Below are positions 17,373 to 25,665 of a stretch of 64,000 bases of DNA, piece after piece. A model generated the notes under the pieces. That model had not been told where the DNA came from, did not search any database, and was given only the letters and a program-made list of their open reading frames with translations. Both the position numbers and the translations under genes were made by a program. Each line of letters begins with the position of its first letter. Positions within the stretch are counted from its first letter, which is position 1. The stretch is from Pelagimonas sp017744045 (GTDB taxonomy: Bacteria > Pseudomonadota > Alphaproteobacteria > Rhodobacterales > Rhodobacteraceae): assembly GCF_017744045.1 (NCBI RefSeq), contig NZ_JAGHRD010000002.1, one strand, 5' to 3'.

Positions 17373-18410
17373 ATGGCTGTTGCAGAACTTACAATTGATC
17401 TTGGGGCGCTTTGTGCCAATTGGCAGGCGCTGAGTGCGAAATCACAAACCGACACCGGCGCGGTGGTCAAGGCCAATGCCTATGGGCTGGGGCTGGACCG
17501 GGTCGGCACGGCGCTGGCAAAGGCCGGCGCGCGGCAATTCTTTGTCGCCGCAACCGAAGAAGGTGCGCAGCTGCGCGATATCCTTGGCGCGGGTCCTGAC
17601 ATCTTTGTCTTTTCCGGGCACATGTCTGGCGACACGGACATGATCCGCGACAACCAATTGACGCCGCTGTTGAATTCCATCGACCAGATGCTGCGCCATG
17701 TTGAGGCCCTGCCCGGCCACCGCTTTGGCTTGCAACTGGATACCGGCATGAACCGGCTCGGCATGGAGGACGCCGAATGGCGCGCCCTGCGCGAGATCGC
17801 ACTGGCACAGAACCCCGCCCTGGTGATGAGCCACCTTGCCTGCGCCGACGCACCCGAACATCCGATGAACCAGCACCAGCTGCGCACCTTTACCGATATG
17901 ACCGACGGGATTGACGCCCCCCGCTCGCTCGCCGCGACGGGCGGCACTCTGCTGGGCGAAGATTACCATTTTGACCTCACCCGCCCCGGTGTCGGCATGT
18001 ATGGCGGCCTGCCCTTTGCCGAGGCGCAACCGGTGGCAACCCTTTCGGTGCCTGTCATCCAGACCCGCGAGGTTCTGCCCGGTGAAACCGTCGGCTATTC
18101 CAACACCTGGACCGCTGAACACCCAACCCGCGTCGCCACCATCGCCGCCGGTTACGCCGATGGTATCATCCGCACCATGGGGCAAGAGGCCTGGCTGTGG
18201 TCCGGCGACACCGCCTGCAAGGTGCTGGGCCGCATCTCCATGGATTTGATCGGCGTGGACGTGACCGAGCTCGACGAAGATCCAGACCGGCTTGAGCTGC
18301 TGAACGCCCGCCAGACGGTCGACACCCTGGCCGAATGGGCCGGAACCATCGGATACGAGATCCTGACCTCGATGGGGGCACGCTATCAGCGGCGCTATAT
18401 CGGCGCATGA
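17373..18410 (+). CDS. alr: Alanine racemase
   Basis: A 345-residue PLP enzyme that makes D-alanine for peptidoglycan. The PLP lysine is K33 in AVVKANAYGLG, and the second catalytic base lies in AAGYADGIIRT in the C-terminal beta-barrel domain. Start ATG 17373 gives the family's usual short N-terminus. The stop overlaps the mlaE start (ATGA), so cell-wall D-Ala synthesis and an outer-membrane lipid transporter are translationally coupled. Confidence 0.96.
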   Translation: MAVAELTIDLGALCANWQALSAKSQTDTGAVVKANAYGLGLDRVGTALAKAGARQFFVAATEEGAQLRDILGAGPDIFVFSGHMSGDTDMIRDNQLTPLLNSIDQMLRHVEALPGHRFGLQLDTGMNRLGMEDAEWRALREIALAQNPALVMSHLACADAPEHPMNQHQLRTFTDMTDGIDAPRSLAATGGTLLGEDYHFDLTRPGVGMYGGLPFAEAQPVATLSVPVIQTREVLPGETVGYSNTWTAEHPTRVATIAAGYADGIIRTMGQEAWLWSGDTACKVLGRISMDLIGVDVTELDEDPDRLELLNARQTVDTLAEWAGTIGYEILTSMGARYQRRYIGA

Positions 18411-19189
18411 TCCTGCTGCATCCGATCGGAGCGCTGGGGCGCGCGACCTTAGGCGCGATGGCAGCCATTGGCCGCGTCACGCTCTTTGCGCTGCAAACCC
18501 TGTCGCACATGATCCGCCCGCCGTTTTATGGGCGCGAATTTCTGGTGGCACTGCTGAATATCGGCTGGCTGTCTTTGCCTGTTGTCGGGTTGACCGCCAT
18601 CTTCACCGGCGCGGCGCTTGCCTTGCAGATCTATTCCGGCGGCGCGCGCTTTAACGCCGAGGCGGTGGTGCCCCAGATCGTCGCCATCGGTATGGTGCGC
18701 GAGTTGGGCCCGGTGCTGGTCGGGCTGATGATCGCCGCGCGCGTGACCTCTTCAATCGCTGCCGAAATCGCCACCATGAAGGTGACCGAGCAGATTGACG
18801 CGCTTGTCACCCTGTCCACCAACCCGATGAAATACCTCGTTGCACCGCGCGTGCTGGCCGCCTTGGTCACCGTCCCGGCGCTGGTGGCGGTGGGGGATGT
18901 GATCGGCATCTTTGGCGGCTACGCGGTGGCCACCGGATCGCTCGGCTTCAACGCCGCGGCTTACCTCAAGAACACCGTCGATTTCCTGGAAGGTCTCGAC
19001 GTCCTCTCTTCACTGGTCAAAGGCTGCGCCTTTGGCGGCATCGCGGCGCTGATGGGCTGTTATTACGGCATGCATTCGGGCCGCGGCGCCCAGGGCGTGG
19101 GCCGCGCCACCAAAGGCTCGGTCGAAGCGGCGGCAGTGCTGATCCTGGCGGCGAACTTCCTTCTGACGGGGGTGTTTTTCTCGCTATGA
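18407..19189 (+). CDS. mlaE: MlaE-type ABC transporter permease
   Basis: A 260-residue inner-membrane permease of the MlaE/YrbE family, which moves phospholipids between inner membrane and MCE proteins. Diagnostic sequence: FTGAALALQIYSGGARF, the cytoplasmic loop AAEIATMKVTEQIDAL and SSLVKGCAFGGIAALMGCYYG. ATG 18407 is chosen because it overlaps the alr stop and the family starts near here; it in turn overlaps mlaF. No MCE-domain gene (mlaD) follows, unlike the usual operon. Confidence 0.93.
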   Translation: MILLHPIGALGRATLGAMAAIGRVTLFALQTLSHMIRPPFYGREFLVALLNIGWLSLPVVGLTAIFTGAALALQIYSGGARFNAEAVVPQIVAIGMVRELGPVLVGLMIAARVTSSIAAEIATMKVTEQIDALVTLSTNPMKYLVAPRVLAALVTVPALVAVGDVIGIFGGYAVATGSLGFNAAAYLKNTVDFLEGLDVLSSLVKGCAFGGIAALMGCYYGMHSGRGAQGVGRATKGSVEAAAVLILAANFLLTGVFFSL

Positions 19190-19932
19190 TCGAACTCACC
19201 AACGTCCAAAAAACCTTTGGGTCCAACCGTGTGCTGCGCGATGTTAATCTCAGCATCGACAAAGGATCCTCGATGGTGATCATCGGCGGGTCAGGCACCG
19301 GGAAATCGGTTTTGCTGAAATCGGTGCTGGGTCTGGTCATCCCGGATGCGGGCACGATCACGCTGGATGGGCAGGATGTCACCAAGGCGGATCGCGACGC
19401 TTTTCTCGCCCGCTTTGGCATGTTGTTTCAGGGTGCCGCCCTGTTTGACAGCCTCACCGTCTGGCAAAACGTCGCCTTTCGCCTGCTGCGCGGATCGCTG
19501 AAACGCCCCAAATCCGAAGCTCGCGAGATCGCCATCGAAAAGCTGCGCCGCGTCGGGCTGAAACCCGACGTGGCTGACCGTTTCCCGGCCGAACTGTCGG
19601 GGGGCATGCAAAAGCGTGTCGGTCTGGCCCGCGCCATCGCCGCCGAGCCCGAGATCATCTTTTTCGACGAACCCACCACCGGGCTTGACCCGATCATGTC
19701 CGGTGTCATCAATGAGCTTATCCGGGAGATCGTTGATGAAATGGGGGCCACGGCGATGACCATCACCCATGACATGTCCAGCGTGCGTGCTATTGCCGAT
19801 CATGTGGCCATGCTGCATGACGGGGTGATCCAATGGAGTGGCGCGGTGGCCGATATGGATCACAGCGGTGATCCCTATGTGGATCAGTTTATCTCGGGGC
19901 GCGCCGAGGGTCCGATTGAATCTGTGAGGTAG
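19186..19932 (+). CDS. mlaF: MlaF-type ABC transporter ATPase
   Basis: A 248-residue ATPase, partner of MlaE. Walker A GGSGTGKS (34-41), signature LSGGMQKR (137-144), Walker B IIFFDEPTTGLDP (from about 157), and the H-loop TITHDM. GMQKRVGLARA in place of GGQQQRVAIARA is typical of the Mla group. It overlaps mlaE by four bases, so stoichiometric expression is likely. The next gene begins two bases after its stop. Confidence 0.94.
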   Translation: MIELTNVQKTFGSNRVLRDVNLSIDKGSSMVIIGGSGTGKSVLLKSVLGLVIPDAGTITLDGQDVTKADRDAFLARFGMLFQGAALFDSLTVWQNVAFRLLRGSLKRPKSEAREIAIEKLRRVGLKPDVADRFPAELSGGMQKRVGLARAIAAEPEIIFFDEPTTGLDPIMSGVINELIREIVDEMGATAMTITHDMSSVRAIADHVAMLHDGVIQWSGAVADMDHSGDPYVDQFISGRAEGPIESVR

Positions 19933-19934
19933 CG

Positions 19935-20318
19935 ATGGAATTTTTTGAGCCAAGCCCGGTCCTGCTGGGGTTCCTGTTTTACAAGAAATTCCTCTTCCTG
20001 CCGCTTTTGGCCGCCCTGGCCCTGATCCGGGTTGTGGTTGGCCATGGCATCGCCCGCTGGCCCGCGCTGATTGCGCTGTTTCTCTCCGCCGGAGGCATCG
20101 CCACCACCTTTGCCCCCGCCGCAGGTCTGGCCGAGGGCGATCTCTACGTTGCTGCCGCGCAATTCATGGCCGAAGGCGGCGGCATGGCGGCCCTGCTGGT
20201 GCCCGCGGCCTTCTTTCTGATCTGCTCCATCACCCCGCGCGCGCGCTGGCGTTGGCTGGATGTGATCCATATCGTCTTGTTGCTGATCCTGCTGGGTCTC
20301 TGGTGGTGGACCAGTTAA
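19935..20318 (+). CDS. Small integral membrane protein
   Basis: 127 residues with about four hydrophobic spans and a Trp-rich C-terminus (LLGLWWWTS). Not recognised. It begins two bases after mlaF, so it belongs to the alr-mlaEF operon and may be an accessory subunit of the lipid transporter; this is inferred from position only. Confidence 0.7.
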   Translation: MEFFEPSPVLLGFLFYKKFLFLPLLAALALIRVVVGHGIARWPALIALFLSAGGIATTFAPAAGLAEGDLYVAAAQFMAEGGGMAALLVPAAFFLICSITPRARWRWLDVIHIVLLLILLGLWWWTS

Positions 20319-20353
20319 ATTTACCACTGGAAACCAGCCAACAGACCACATAA

Positions 20354-20821
20354 GTGCCTGACATGCGTTGGTTAAATCTTGTCCTGCTCGTCCTTTACCC
20401 GGTCTCCTGGTTCGCGCCGCTGATGCGCGCCGGATTGCTGCCGATCTTTGGTCTCTCCGAGATCAGCGTCATTTCCGGCCTGCAATCCTTGTGGAAATCC
20501 GACATCTTTCTCGCCCTGCTGGTCACCCTGTTTGCGCTCTTTGCGCCGATGCTCAAAACCATCGGTCTGGCGCTGGTGCAGTTCCATCTGCTGGATCGCA
20601 AAACCCTGCCGGTTTTGAACCTGATGGGCAAATTCGCCATGGCCGATATTTTCCTCGTCGCGCTCTATATCACCCTGTCCAAGGGCATGGGTCTGGGCAC
20701 GATTGAAACCGCCTGGGGGCTTTACCTTTTCACCGCCTGCATCCTCGGTTCCATTATCCTGGGCGCGATAGAGGGGCGCAAAAAGGTGCGACAGATAGAG
20801 CACGCTTCAGAATCACTTTAA
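20354..20821 (+). CDS. PqiA-family membrane protein (single domain)
   Basis: 155 residues with four predicted membrane spans. The sequence LLVLYPVSWFAPLMRAG, GLSEISVISGLQSLWKSD and the segment LPVLNLMGKFAMADIFLVALYI match the paraquat-inducible protein A domain, of which full PqiA has two copies. PqiA works with MCE protein PqiB in lipid transport, so it fits behind mlaEF. The start is GTG 20354 or ATG 20363; neither has a clear ribosome site. Last gene of the alr-mla operon. Confidence 0.75.
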   Translation: MPDMRWLNLVLLVLYPVSWFAPLMRAGLLPIFGLSEISVISGLQSLWKSDIFLALLVTLFALFAPMLKTIGLALVQFHLLDRKTLPVLNLMGKFAMADIFLVALYITLSKGMGLGTIETAWGLYLFTACILGSIILGAIEGRKKVRQIEHASESL

Positions 20822-20922
20822 TTCCCCCTGCAAAAAATCTCCCCGGATGGGCATTATCGGCATAAACTTGCCGATGAGCTGCCGCTCTTTACTTTGATAG
20901 TGAGTTTTCTGGGGGAATTTCG

Positions 20923-21744
20923 ATGTCGACTTTGCGCCCTGCTGCCGGGCTGTTTCGCGATGTCATGCAACGTATTGCTTTTGGACTGATCATCGCGCTG
21001 TCACTTGCGATGACAGGGTATTCGATTGCCTGCGCATTCAAACTGGCCCCGTGGCTGGAACTGCCTGTCGGCTTTGGCGATCAGATCTTTATGCAGGCGG
21101 GCATGTATATTCAGGTTGGCGTCTCTGCCCTGCTTTTGCTGCTGTGCTTTTTCCTGCCAACCAACGCCCGTGTCATGGCGCTCGAACTGTCGCATCGCAA
21201 TTTTCACACCAGTATGAAGGATGTCGCCTCGGCCTATGCGGCCTCGCATCGTGCGGACCGGGCGGGGGTGTTCCAGATGAAGGGCGAATATGACTCGATC
21301 CGCGAACGCATCGCCTTTCTGCGCGACCACCCGGATCTGGGCGATCTGGAACCTTCGGTGCTGGAACTCGCCGCGCAGATGAGCCATGTCAGCCACGAGC
21401 TGGCCGAGACCTATTCCGACAACAAAGTCACCCGCGCCCGCGACTTCCTGATTGCGCGGCAACAGGAGATTACCCTGTTTAATGAGCGGCTGGAAAAGGC
21501 CAAGGCTGCGGCATTGGAAATCCGCCAGTGGAACGAACAGATCGAGATGGACGAAGCCATCGCCAAAGCCCAGCTGGACCGCCTGAAAGAAGAGCTGGGG
21601 GATCTGCTGCCCGAGCTGCAAAAGGCGGCGGATGCGCATTTCATCCCCGAAGCAGAAACGGCTGAGGTCGCGCTTGAGGGGGAAGACGTGGAAATGGCTC
21701 TGGAGGCGGAAAACGTCACAGTGCTGCCGCGTGCGGCTGAGTAG
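20923..21744 (+). CDS. Membrane-anchored coiled-coil protein
   Basis: 273 residues. Two hydrophobic spans near the N-terminus (about 18-38 and 60-80) are followed by a long charged helix region (about 90-235) with heptad-like spacing, including ARDFLIARQQEITLFNERLEKAK, and an acidic tail rich in Glu and Val. The likely layout is an inner-membrane hairpin with a cytoplasmic coiled coil. I know no function for it. It has its own spacing (101 bases) from the mla operon and GGGGGA just before ATG 20923. Confidence 0.65.
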   Translation: MSTLRPAAGLFRDVMQRIAFGLIIALSLAMTGYSIACAFKLAPWLELPVGFGDQIFMQAGMYIQVGVSALLLLLCFFLPTNARVMALELSHRNFHTSMKDVASAYAASHRADRAGVFQMKGEYDSIRERIAFLRDHPDLGDLEPSVLELAAQMSHVSHELAETYSDNKVTRARDFLIARQQEITLFNERLEKAKAAALEIRQWNEQIEMDEAIAKAQLDRLKEELGDLLPELQKAADAHFIPEAETAEVALEGEDVEMALEAENVTVLPRAAE

Positions 21745-21834
21745 GTTAAACAAACTGTATCCAAGAAAACGGCTTGGTATCTGCAAACTTATGTTGCGCG
21801 CACCTTCCACGCGGAATCAAGGCCTTTAGGCCGC

Positions 21835-21869
21835 CGCGTGATCGCCGTCCCGCCCCCCGGGATGGCGAT
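21835..21869 (+). repeat. Palindromic element, left copy
   Basis: It begins CGCGTGATCGCCGTCCCGC and ends GGGATGGCGAT; ATCGCC..TCCCG pairs with CGGGA.GGCGAT inside the copy. A reverse-complement copy lies 73 bases downstream. Confidence 0.7.
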
Positions 21870-21942
21870 TTTGCCAACGTCTGGGTGAACACTGAAGTTG
21901 GAAAGTCCTTGGCTTGGATAAAGTGGCAGAAACTCGCGTCAC

Positions 21943-21972
21943 ATCGCCAACCCGCGGGACGGCGATCACGCG
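21943..21972 (-). repeat. Palindromic element, right copy (inverted)
   Basis: Read on the minus strand it begins with the same 19 bases as the left copy (CGCGTGATCGCCGTCCCGC) and ends GGGTTGGCGAT, one base different from the left copy, with a shorter loop. Confidence 0.7.
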
Positions 21973-22078
21973 CGTCATCCCTGTAATGGCTCAACCAACA
22001 CCCCCTCCCCCGTTGTCCAACGCCCGCAAATCCCCTAAACCTCTCCAAAACCAAAAACATCCCCTCACAGGACAGCCC

Positions 22079-23446
22079 ATGGCCAAATCCGTCACCACCT
22101 TTGTGTGCCAATCCTGCGGTGCCACCAGCTCCAAATGGTCTGGCCGCTGTGAATCCTGCGGGGAATGGAACACCATCACCGAGGAAAAACCGCTGAGCCA
22201 GGGCCCGTCCAAGAAATCCCTTGGGGCGATGCGCGGCAAAGCCATCCCGCTCACCGATCTCTCCACCAAAGAGGCCCCGCCCCCGCGCACCGCCTCCACC
22301 ATGGCCGAGCTTGACCGCGTCTTGGGCGGTGGTCTTGTGCCTGCCAGCGCGGTGCTGGTTGGTGGTGATCCGGGCATCGGTAAATCGACGCTGCTGCTGC
22401 AGGCTGCGGCGTCATTCGCCAAGGCCGGGCTCAAGGTCATCTATATTTCGGGCGAAGAGGCCAGCGCCCAGGTGCGCCTGCGCGCCCAACGTTTGGGCCT
22501 GACCGATGCGCCGGTGAAACTGGCCACCGAAACCAGCCTGCGCGACATCCTCACCACGCTGGACGAAGAACAGCCCGACCTCGCCATCGTGGATTCGATC
22601 CAGACCATGTGGGCCGATAATGTCGACAGCGCGCCGGGCTCTGTCTCTCAGGTGCGCGCCGCCGCGCATGAACTGACCACCTTTGCAAAAAGCCGCGGAT
22701 CAGCGGTGATCATGGTTGGCCATGTCACCAAAGAAGGCGCGATTGCCGGGCCGCGCGTCGTCGAACATATGGTCGATACGGTGCTCTATTTCGAGGGTGA
22801 GCGTGGCCACCAGTTCCGTATCCTGCGCAGCGTCAAGAACCGCTTTGGCCCGGCTGACGAAATCGGTGTGTTTGAAATGACCGGCGGCGGTTTGTCCGAG
22901 GTCTCCAACCCTTCGGCCCTGTTCCTGTCCGAACGCGGTCAACCCGCCCCCGGCTCAGTCGTATTCTCAGGCATCGAAGGCACCCGCCCCGTGCTGGTCG
23001 AGTTTCAGGCGCTGGTCTCCCCCTCTCCGCACAGCCAACCACGCCGTTCGGTCGTGGGCTGGGACGGTTCTCGCCTCGCCATGATCCTCGCCGTGCTCGA
23101 ATCACGCTGCGGCATCCCCTTTGCCGGGCTGGACGTGTACCTGAATGTGGCCGGTGGCATGCGCGTGAACGAGCCCGCCGCCGATCTGGCTGTTGCAGCT
23201 GCGCTGCTTTCCGCCCGCGAAGATACCGGGCTACCTGCAGAAACTGTTGTTTTTGGGGAAATTAGCCTGTCAGGTGCGCTCAGACCGGTATCACAAACGG
23301 AAAATCGGTTGAAAGAGGCGCAAAAACTTGGTTTCAGCACAGCCATATTGCCAACCGGTGGCAAAGCCGCCGCAACACAAGGCATGGCACTGACGCGCAT
23401 GGGGGATCTGACCACTTTTGTGGGCGAGGTCTTTGGTGCCGGATAA
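22079..23446 (+). CDS. radA: DNA repair protein RadA (Sms)
   Basis: A 455-residue RecA-like branch-migration helicase used in recombinational repair. Zinc finger cysteines C10, C13, C24, C27; Walker A GGDPGIGKST (95-104); the RadA-specific KNRFG near 253-257; and a C-terminal Lon-like domain ending in GDLTTFVGEVFG. Start ATG 22079 (MAKSVTTFVC) is where the family begins; an upstream ATG at 21914 would add 55 residues of repeat-derived low-complexity sequence. cvpA follows on the same strand. Confidence 0.96.
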   Translation: MAKSVTTFVCQSCGATSSKWSGRCESCGEWNTITEEKPLSQGPSKKSLGAMRGKAIPLTDLSTKEAPPPRTASTMAELDRVLGGGLVPASAVLVGGDPGIGKSTLLLQAAASFAKAGLKVIYISGEEASAQVRLRAQRLGLTDAPVKLATETSLRDILTTLDEEQPDLAIVDSIQTMWADNVDSAPGSVSQVRAAAHELTTFAKSRGSAVIMVGHVTKEGAIAGPRVVEHMVDTVLYFEGERGHQFRILRSVKNRFGPADEIGVFEMTGGGLSEVSNPSALFLSERGQPAPGSVVFSGIEGTRPVLVEFQALVSPSPHSQPRRSVVGWDGSRLAMILAVLESRCGIPFAGLDVYLNVAGGMRVNEPAADLAVAAALLSAREDTGLPAETVVFGEISLSGALRPVSQTENRLKEAQKLGFSTAILPTGGKAAATQGMALTRMGDLTTFVGEVFGAG

Positions 23447-23491
23447 ACCAAGTGTCGGAACGGGCGCGAACAGGAAGGGGCGAGCAAGCTC

Positions 23492-24055
23492 ATGGAAGGC
23501 TTTACAATCGTAGACGGCGTCGTCGCCGCAGTCATCGTACTCTCGGCCCTGCTGGCCTATTCCCGTGGCCTCGTGCGCGAAGCGCTGGCCATTGGCGGCT
23601 GGATCGTCGCGGGCATCCTTGCCTTCATGTTTGTCGGTCAAGTGCAACCGCTGGTCAAAGAAATCCCGATGGTCGGGCAATTTGTCGGCGATAACTGCGT
23701 GATGTCGCTGATCCTGGCCTTTGCCGCGCTGATGACCGTGGCGCTGGTGGTCATGTCGCTGTTCACCCCCTTCTTTGCCTCGCTGGTGCAACGCTCGGTT
23801 CTGGGTGGGCTGGATCAGGCGCTTGGCTTCTTCTTTGGCGTGGCGCGTGGCATCGTTCTGGTCGCCGTGACCTTCTTTGTCTACGAGGTCGCCGTCACCG
23901 CCCAGGACATCCCAATGATCGATGACAGCCGCTCGGCCGCTGTCTTTGCCCAGTTCACCGACAAGATCGACGACCAAGACCCCGAACAGGCGGTCGGCTG
24001 GATCGAAGCGCAATACCAATCGCTGCTCAGCCACTGCGACGCCCCGGCTCAGTAA
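23492..24055 (+). CDS. cvpA: CvpA family membrane protein
   Basis: 187 residues with four membrane spans: VVAAVIVLSALLAYSRGLVREALAIGG is the family signature at the N-terminus. CvpA proteins sit in the inner membrane and affect colicin V production and envelope homeostasis; the exact activity is unsettled. It follows radA by 45 bases and ends at a strong bidirectional terminator. purF, its neighbour in enterobacteria, lies 4 kb away here. Confidence 0.9.
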   Translation: MEGFTIVDGVVAAVIVLSALLAYSRGLVREALAIGGWIVAGILAFMFVGQVQPLVKEIPMVGQFVGDNCVMSLILAFAALMTVALVVMSLFTPFFASLVQRSVLGGLDQALGFFFGVARGIVLVAVTFFVYEVAVTAQDIPMIDDSRSAAVFAQFTDKIDDQDPEQAVGWIEAQYQSLLSHCDAPAQ

Positions 24056-24076
24056 CAGCGCACAGATATCAAAAAC

Positions 24077-24110
24077 AAAAGCCTGCCCAGGATCGCCTCG
24101 GCAGGCTTTT
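24077..24110. terminator. Bidirectional terminator between cvpA and the multicopper oxidase
   Basis: AAAAGCCTGCC (24077-24087) and GGCAGGCTTTT (24100-24110) form a perfect 11-bp stem with A/T ends on both sides. It serves the convergent ends of cvpA (+) and the oxidase gene (-). Confidence 0.85.
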
Positions 24111-24127
24111 CTATTATGGGTTTTTTG

Positions 24128-24146
24128 TTTAGGGTCAGGACCCTAG
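24128..24146. repeat. Palindromic repeat TTTAGGGTCAGGACCCTAG
   Basis: TAGGGTC-AG-GACCCTA is a perfect inverted repeat. A second copy with one change lies at 27632-27650. It follows the terminator and lies downstream of the oxidase gene. Confidence 0.6.
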
Positions 24147-24162
24147 GGGCTTTGCGCAGACA

Positions 24163-25629
24163 TCAGCCGACGGTGAATTGCCCCATCATGCCGCAATCTT
24201 CATGCTCCAGAATATGGCAGTGATACATATAGGGCGCATCCTTGGGGGCCTCATAGTCAAAGCGCACCAGCACCTCTGACCAGCCTTCTTCGACATGCAC
24301 CATGTCCTTCCACCCGGCGGCATAGGCGGGCGGCGCAGCACCGTTCTGGCTCAGGATTCGGAAGGAACAGCCATGAATGTGGAACGGGTGCAGCTGGTCA
24401 TCCACCGAAACGCGCCAAATCTCGGTATCGCCCTTGCGCACCACTTCGTCGATCCGATCCATCTTCATCGGTTGGCCATTGATCGCCATCGCCCCGGCAT
24501 CACCACAGAAATTGTCCCAGGACGCGGCCAGCGCAGCCAGATCCGCGCCCACATCCATCTCCAACTGGAAAGAGCGCGTCACACTGGCCTCTGAGGCTTT
24601 GAGCGGCTCAAGATTTGCCAATCTCCTCGGCATCGCCCCATCAAACCCGGCCTCTGCCCCGCGTGTCAGGGTCAGCACTGTGATGGCGGCATTCCCCCCA
24701 AACAGCGAAGCGAAAAAGCCCCCGCCGCCATCCATATTCACATTCAATGCATTGCTGTCGACGGCCCCCATATCCACCAACACCTCATAGCGCTCCCCCG
24801 GCGACATCAGAATGCTTTCGGCCTCAACCGGCGCCGCGAGAAAGCCACCATCCGACGCGATGACCGTGATCGGCCCGCTCTGCATGGAAAGCTCCAGAAA
24901 CCGTGCATTGCAGGCATTCAGAATGCGAAGGCGCACAAGACCCGTGGGCACGCTCTGCGCAACGGGGGCAATTGCCCCGTTCACGGTCAGGGTGTCGCCC
25001 TCAAACCCATCCTCAAACACCTCCGCCGTCAGTGCATAGGTCATCTTTCCGCTGCCATCGAACATCTTGTCCTGCAGGATCAGGGTGAAATCATCGACCC
25101 CATAAGTCTTGGGCAAATCCGCCGACAGGCTGGCATCATCCTCAACCAGCAACACCCCGGCCAGGCCGGAATAGGTTTGCCGCGCCGTGCGGCCATGCAT
25201 ATGCGAATGAAACCAGTTCATCGAGGCGTGTTGGACAATCGGCACATCCGGTGACCAGGTGGCCCCATGGGCAATCTCCTGATGCGGGCCGCCATCCACA
25301 TCGCCAGGAATATGCAGGCCATGCCAATGCAGGGTCGAGGTTTCGCCAATGTTGTTCACCACATCAAAGGGCAGTGTTTGCCCCTGTTTCACCCGCAGCA
25401 CCGGCCCAAGGTAATCGTGATTAATGCCAAAGGTCTCGCTTTGCGCGCCGGTCCCGAAATCATGTCTGGCCTTGTTCAACGCCAGTGAAATACGCCCCTC
25501 AATCCCACCCGTCAGATCCGTCAGAGGGATCAATGGCAGCGGGCGCGGTGCCGATTGCGCCCAGGCCATACCACTCCCGGCCACCAAAAGGCCCGCCCCT
25601 GTGGACTTCAGGAAAGTTCTGCGGTTCAT
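24163..25629 (-). CDS. Multicopper oxidase, Tat-exported
   Basis: 488 residues. The N-terminus NRRTFLKSTGAGLLVAG is a twin-arginine signal with AWAQSA cleavage site, so the folded, copper-loaded enzyme acts in the periplasm. All four copper-ligand segments are present: LHWHGLHI, WFHSHMHG, HPFHIHG and HCHILEHEDCGMM with the axial Met. It resembles CueO/laccase-type oxidases that oxidise Cu(I) or metals and phenols; no Met-rich insert is seen, so a copper-tolerance role is only possible. Start ATG 25629 has GGAGG upstream. It is divergent from a MarR gene across two operators and probably controlled by it. Confidence 0.92.
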   Translation of the reverse strand: MNRRTFLKSTGAGLLVAGSGMAWAQSAPRPLPLIPLTDLTGGIEGRISLALNKARHDFGTGAQSETFGINHDYLGPVLRVKQGQTLPFDVVNNIGETSTLHWHGLHIPGDVDGGPHQEIAHGATWSPDVPIVQHASMNWFHSHMHGRTARQTYSGLAGVLLVEDDASLSADLPKTYGVDDFTLILQDKMFDGSGKMTYALTAEVFEDGFEGDTLTVNGAIAPVAQSVPTGLVRLRILNACNARFLELSMQSGPITVIASDGGFLAAPVEAESILMSPGERYEVLVDMGAVDSNALNVNMDGGGGFFASLFGGNAAITVLTLTRGAEAGFDGAMPRRLANLEPLKASEASVTRSFQLEMDVGADLAALAASWDNFCGDAGAMAINGQPMKMDRIDEVVRKGDTEIWRVSVDDQLHPFHIHGCSFRILSQNGAAPPAYAAGWKDMVHVEEGWSEVLVRFDYEAPKDAPYMYHCHILEHEDCGMMGQFTVG

Positions 25630-25645
25630 TGAAACCTCCAAAGAA

Positions 25646-25663
25646 TATCAACTACGATTGATA
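25646..25663. promoter_or_regulatory. MarR-type operator 1
   Basis: TATCAA-CTACGA-TTGATA: a perfect 6-bp inverted repeat with 6-base spacer, 17 bases upstream of the oxidase start codon. Confidence 0.6.
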
Positions 25664-25665
25664 GA

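Larger units (their letters stand above)
21745..22078. other. 334-base gap upstream of radA
   Basis: No gene seen. It contains two copies of a palindromic element (21835-21869 and 21943-21972) in opposite orientation, plus CACGCGG/CCGCGTG near 21808-21840. The radA promoter should lie in the right half. Confidence 0.5.
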
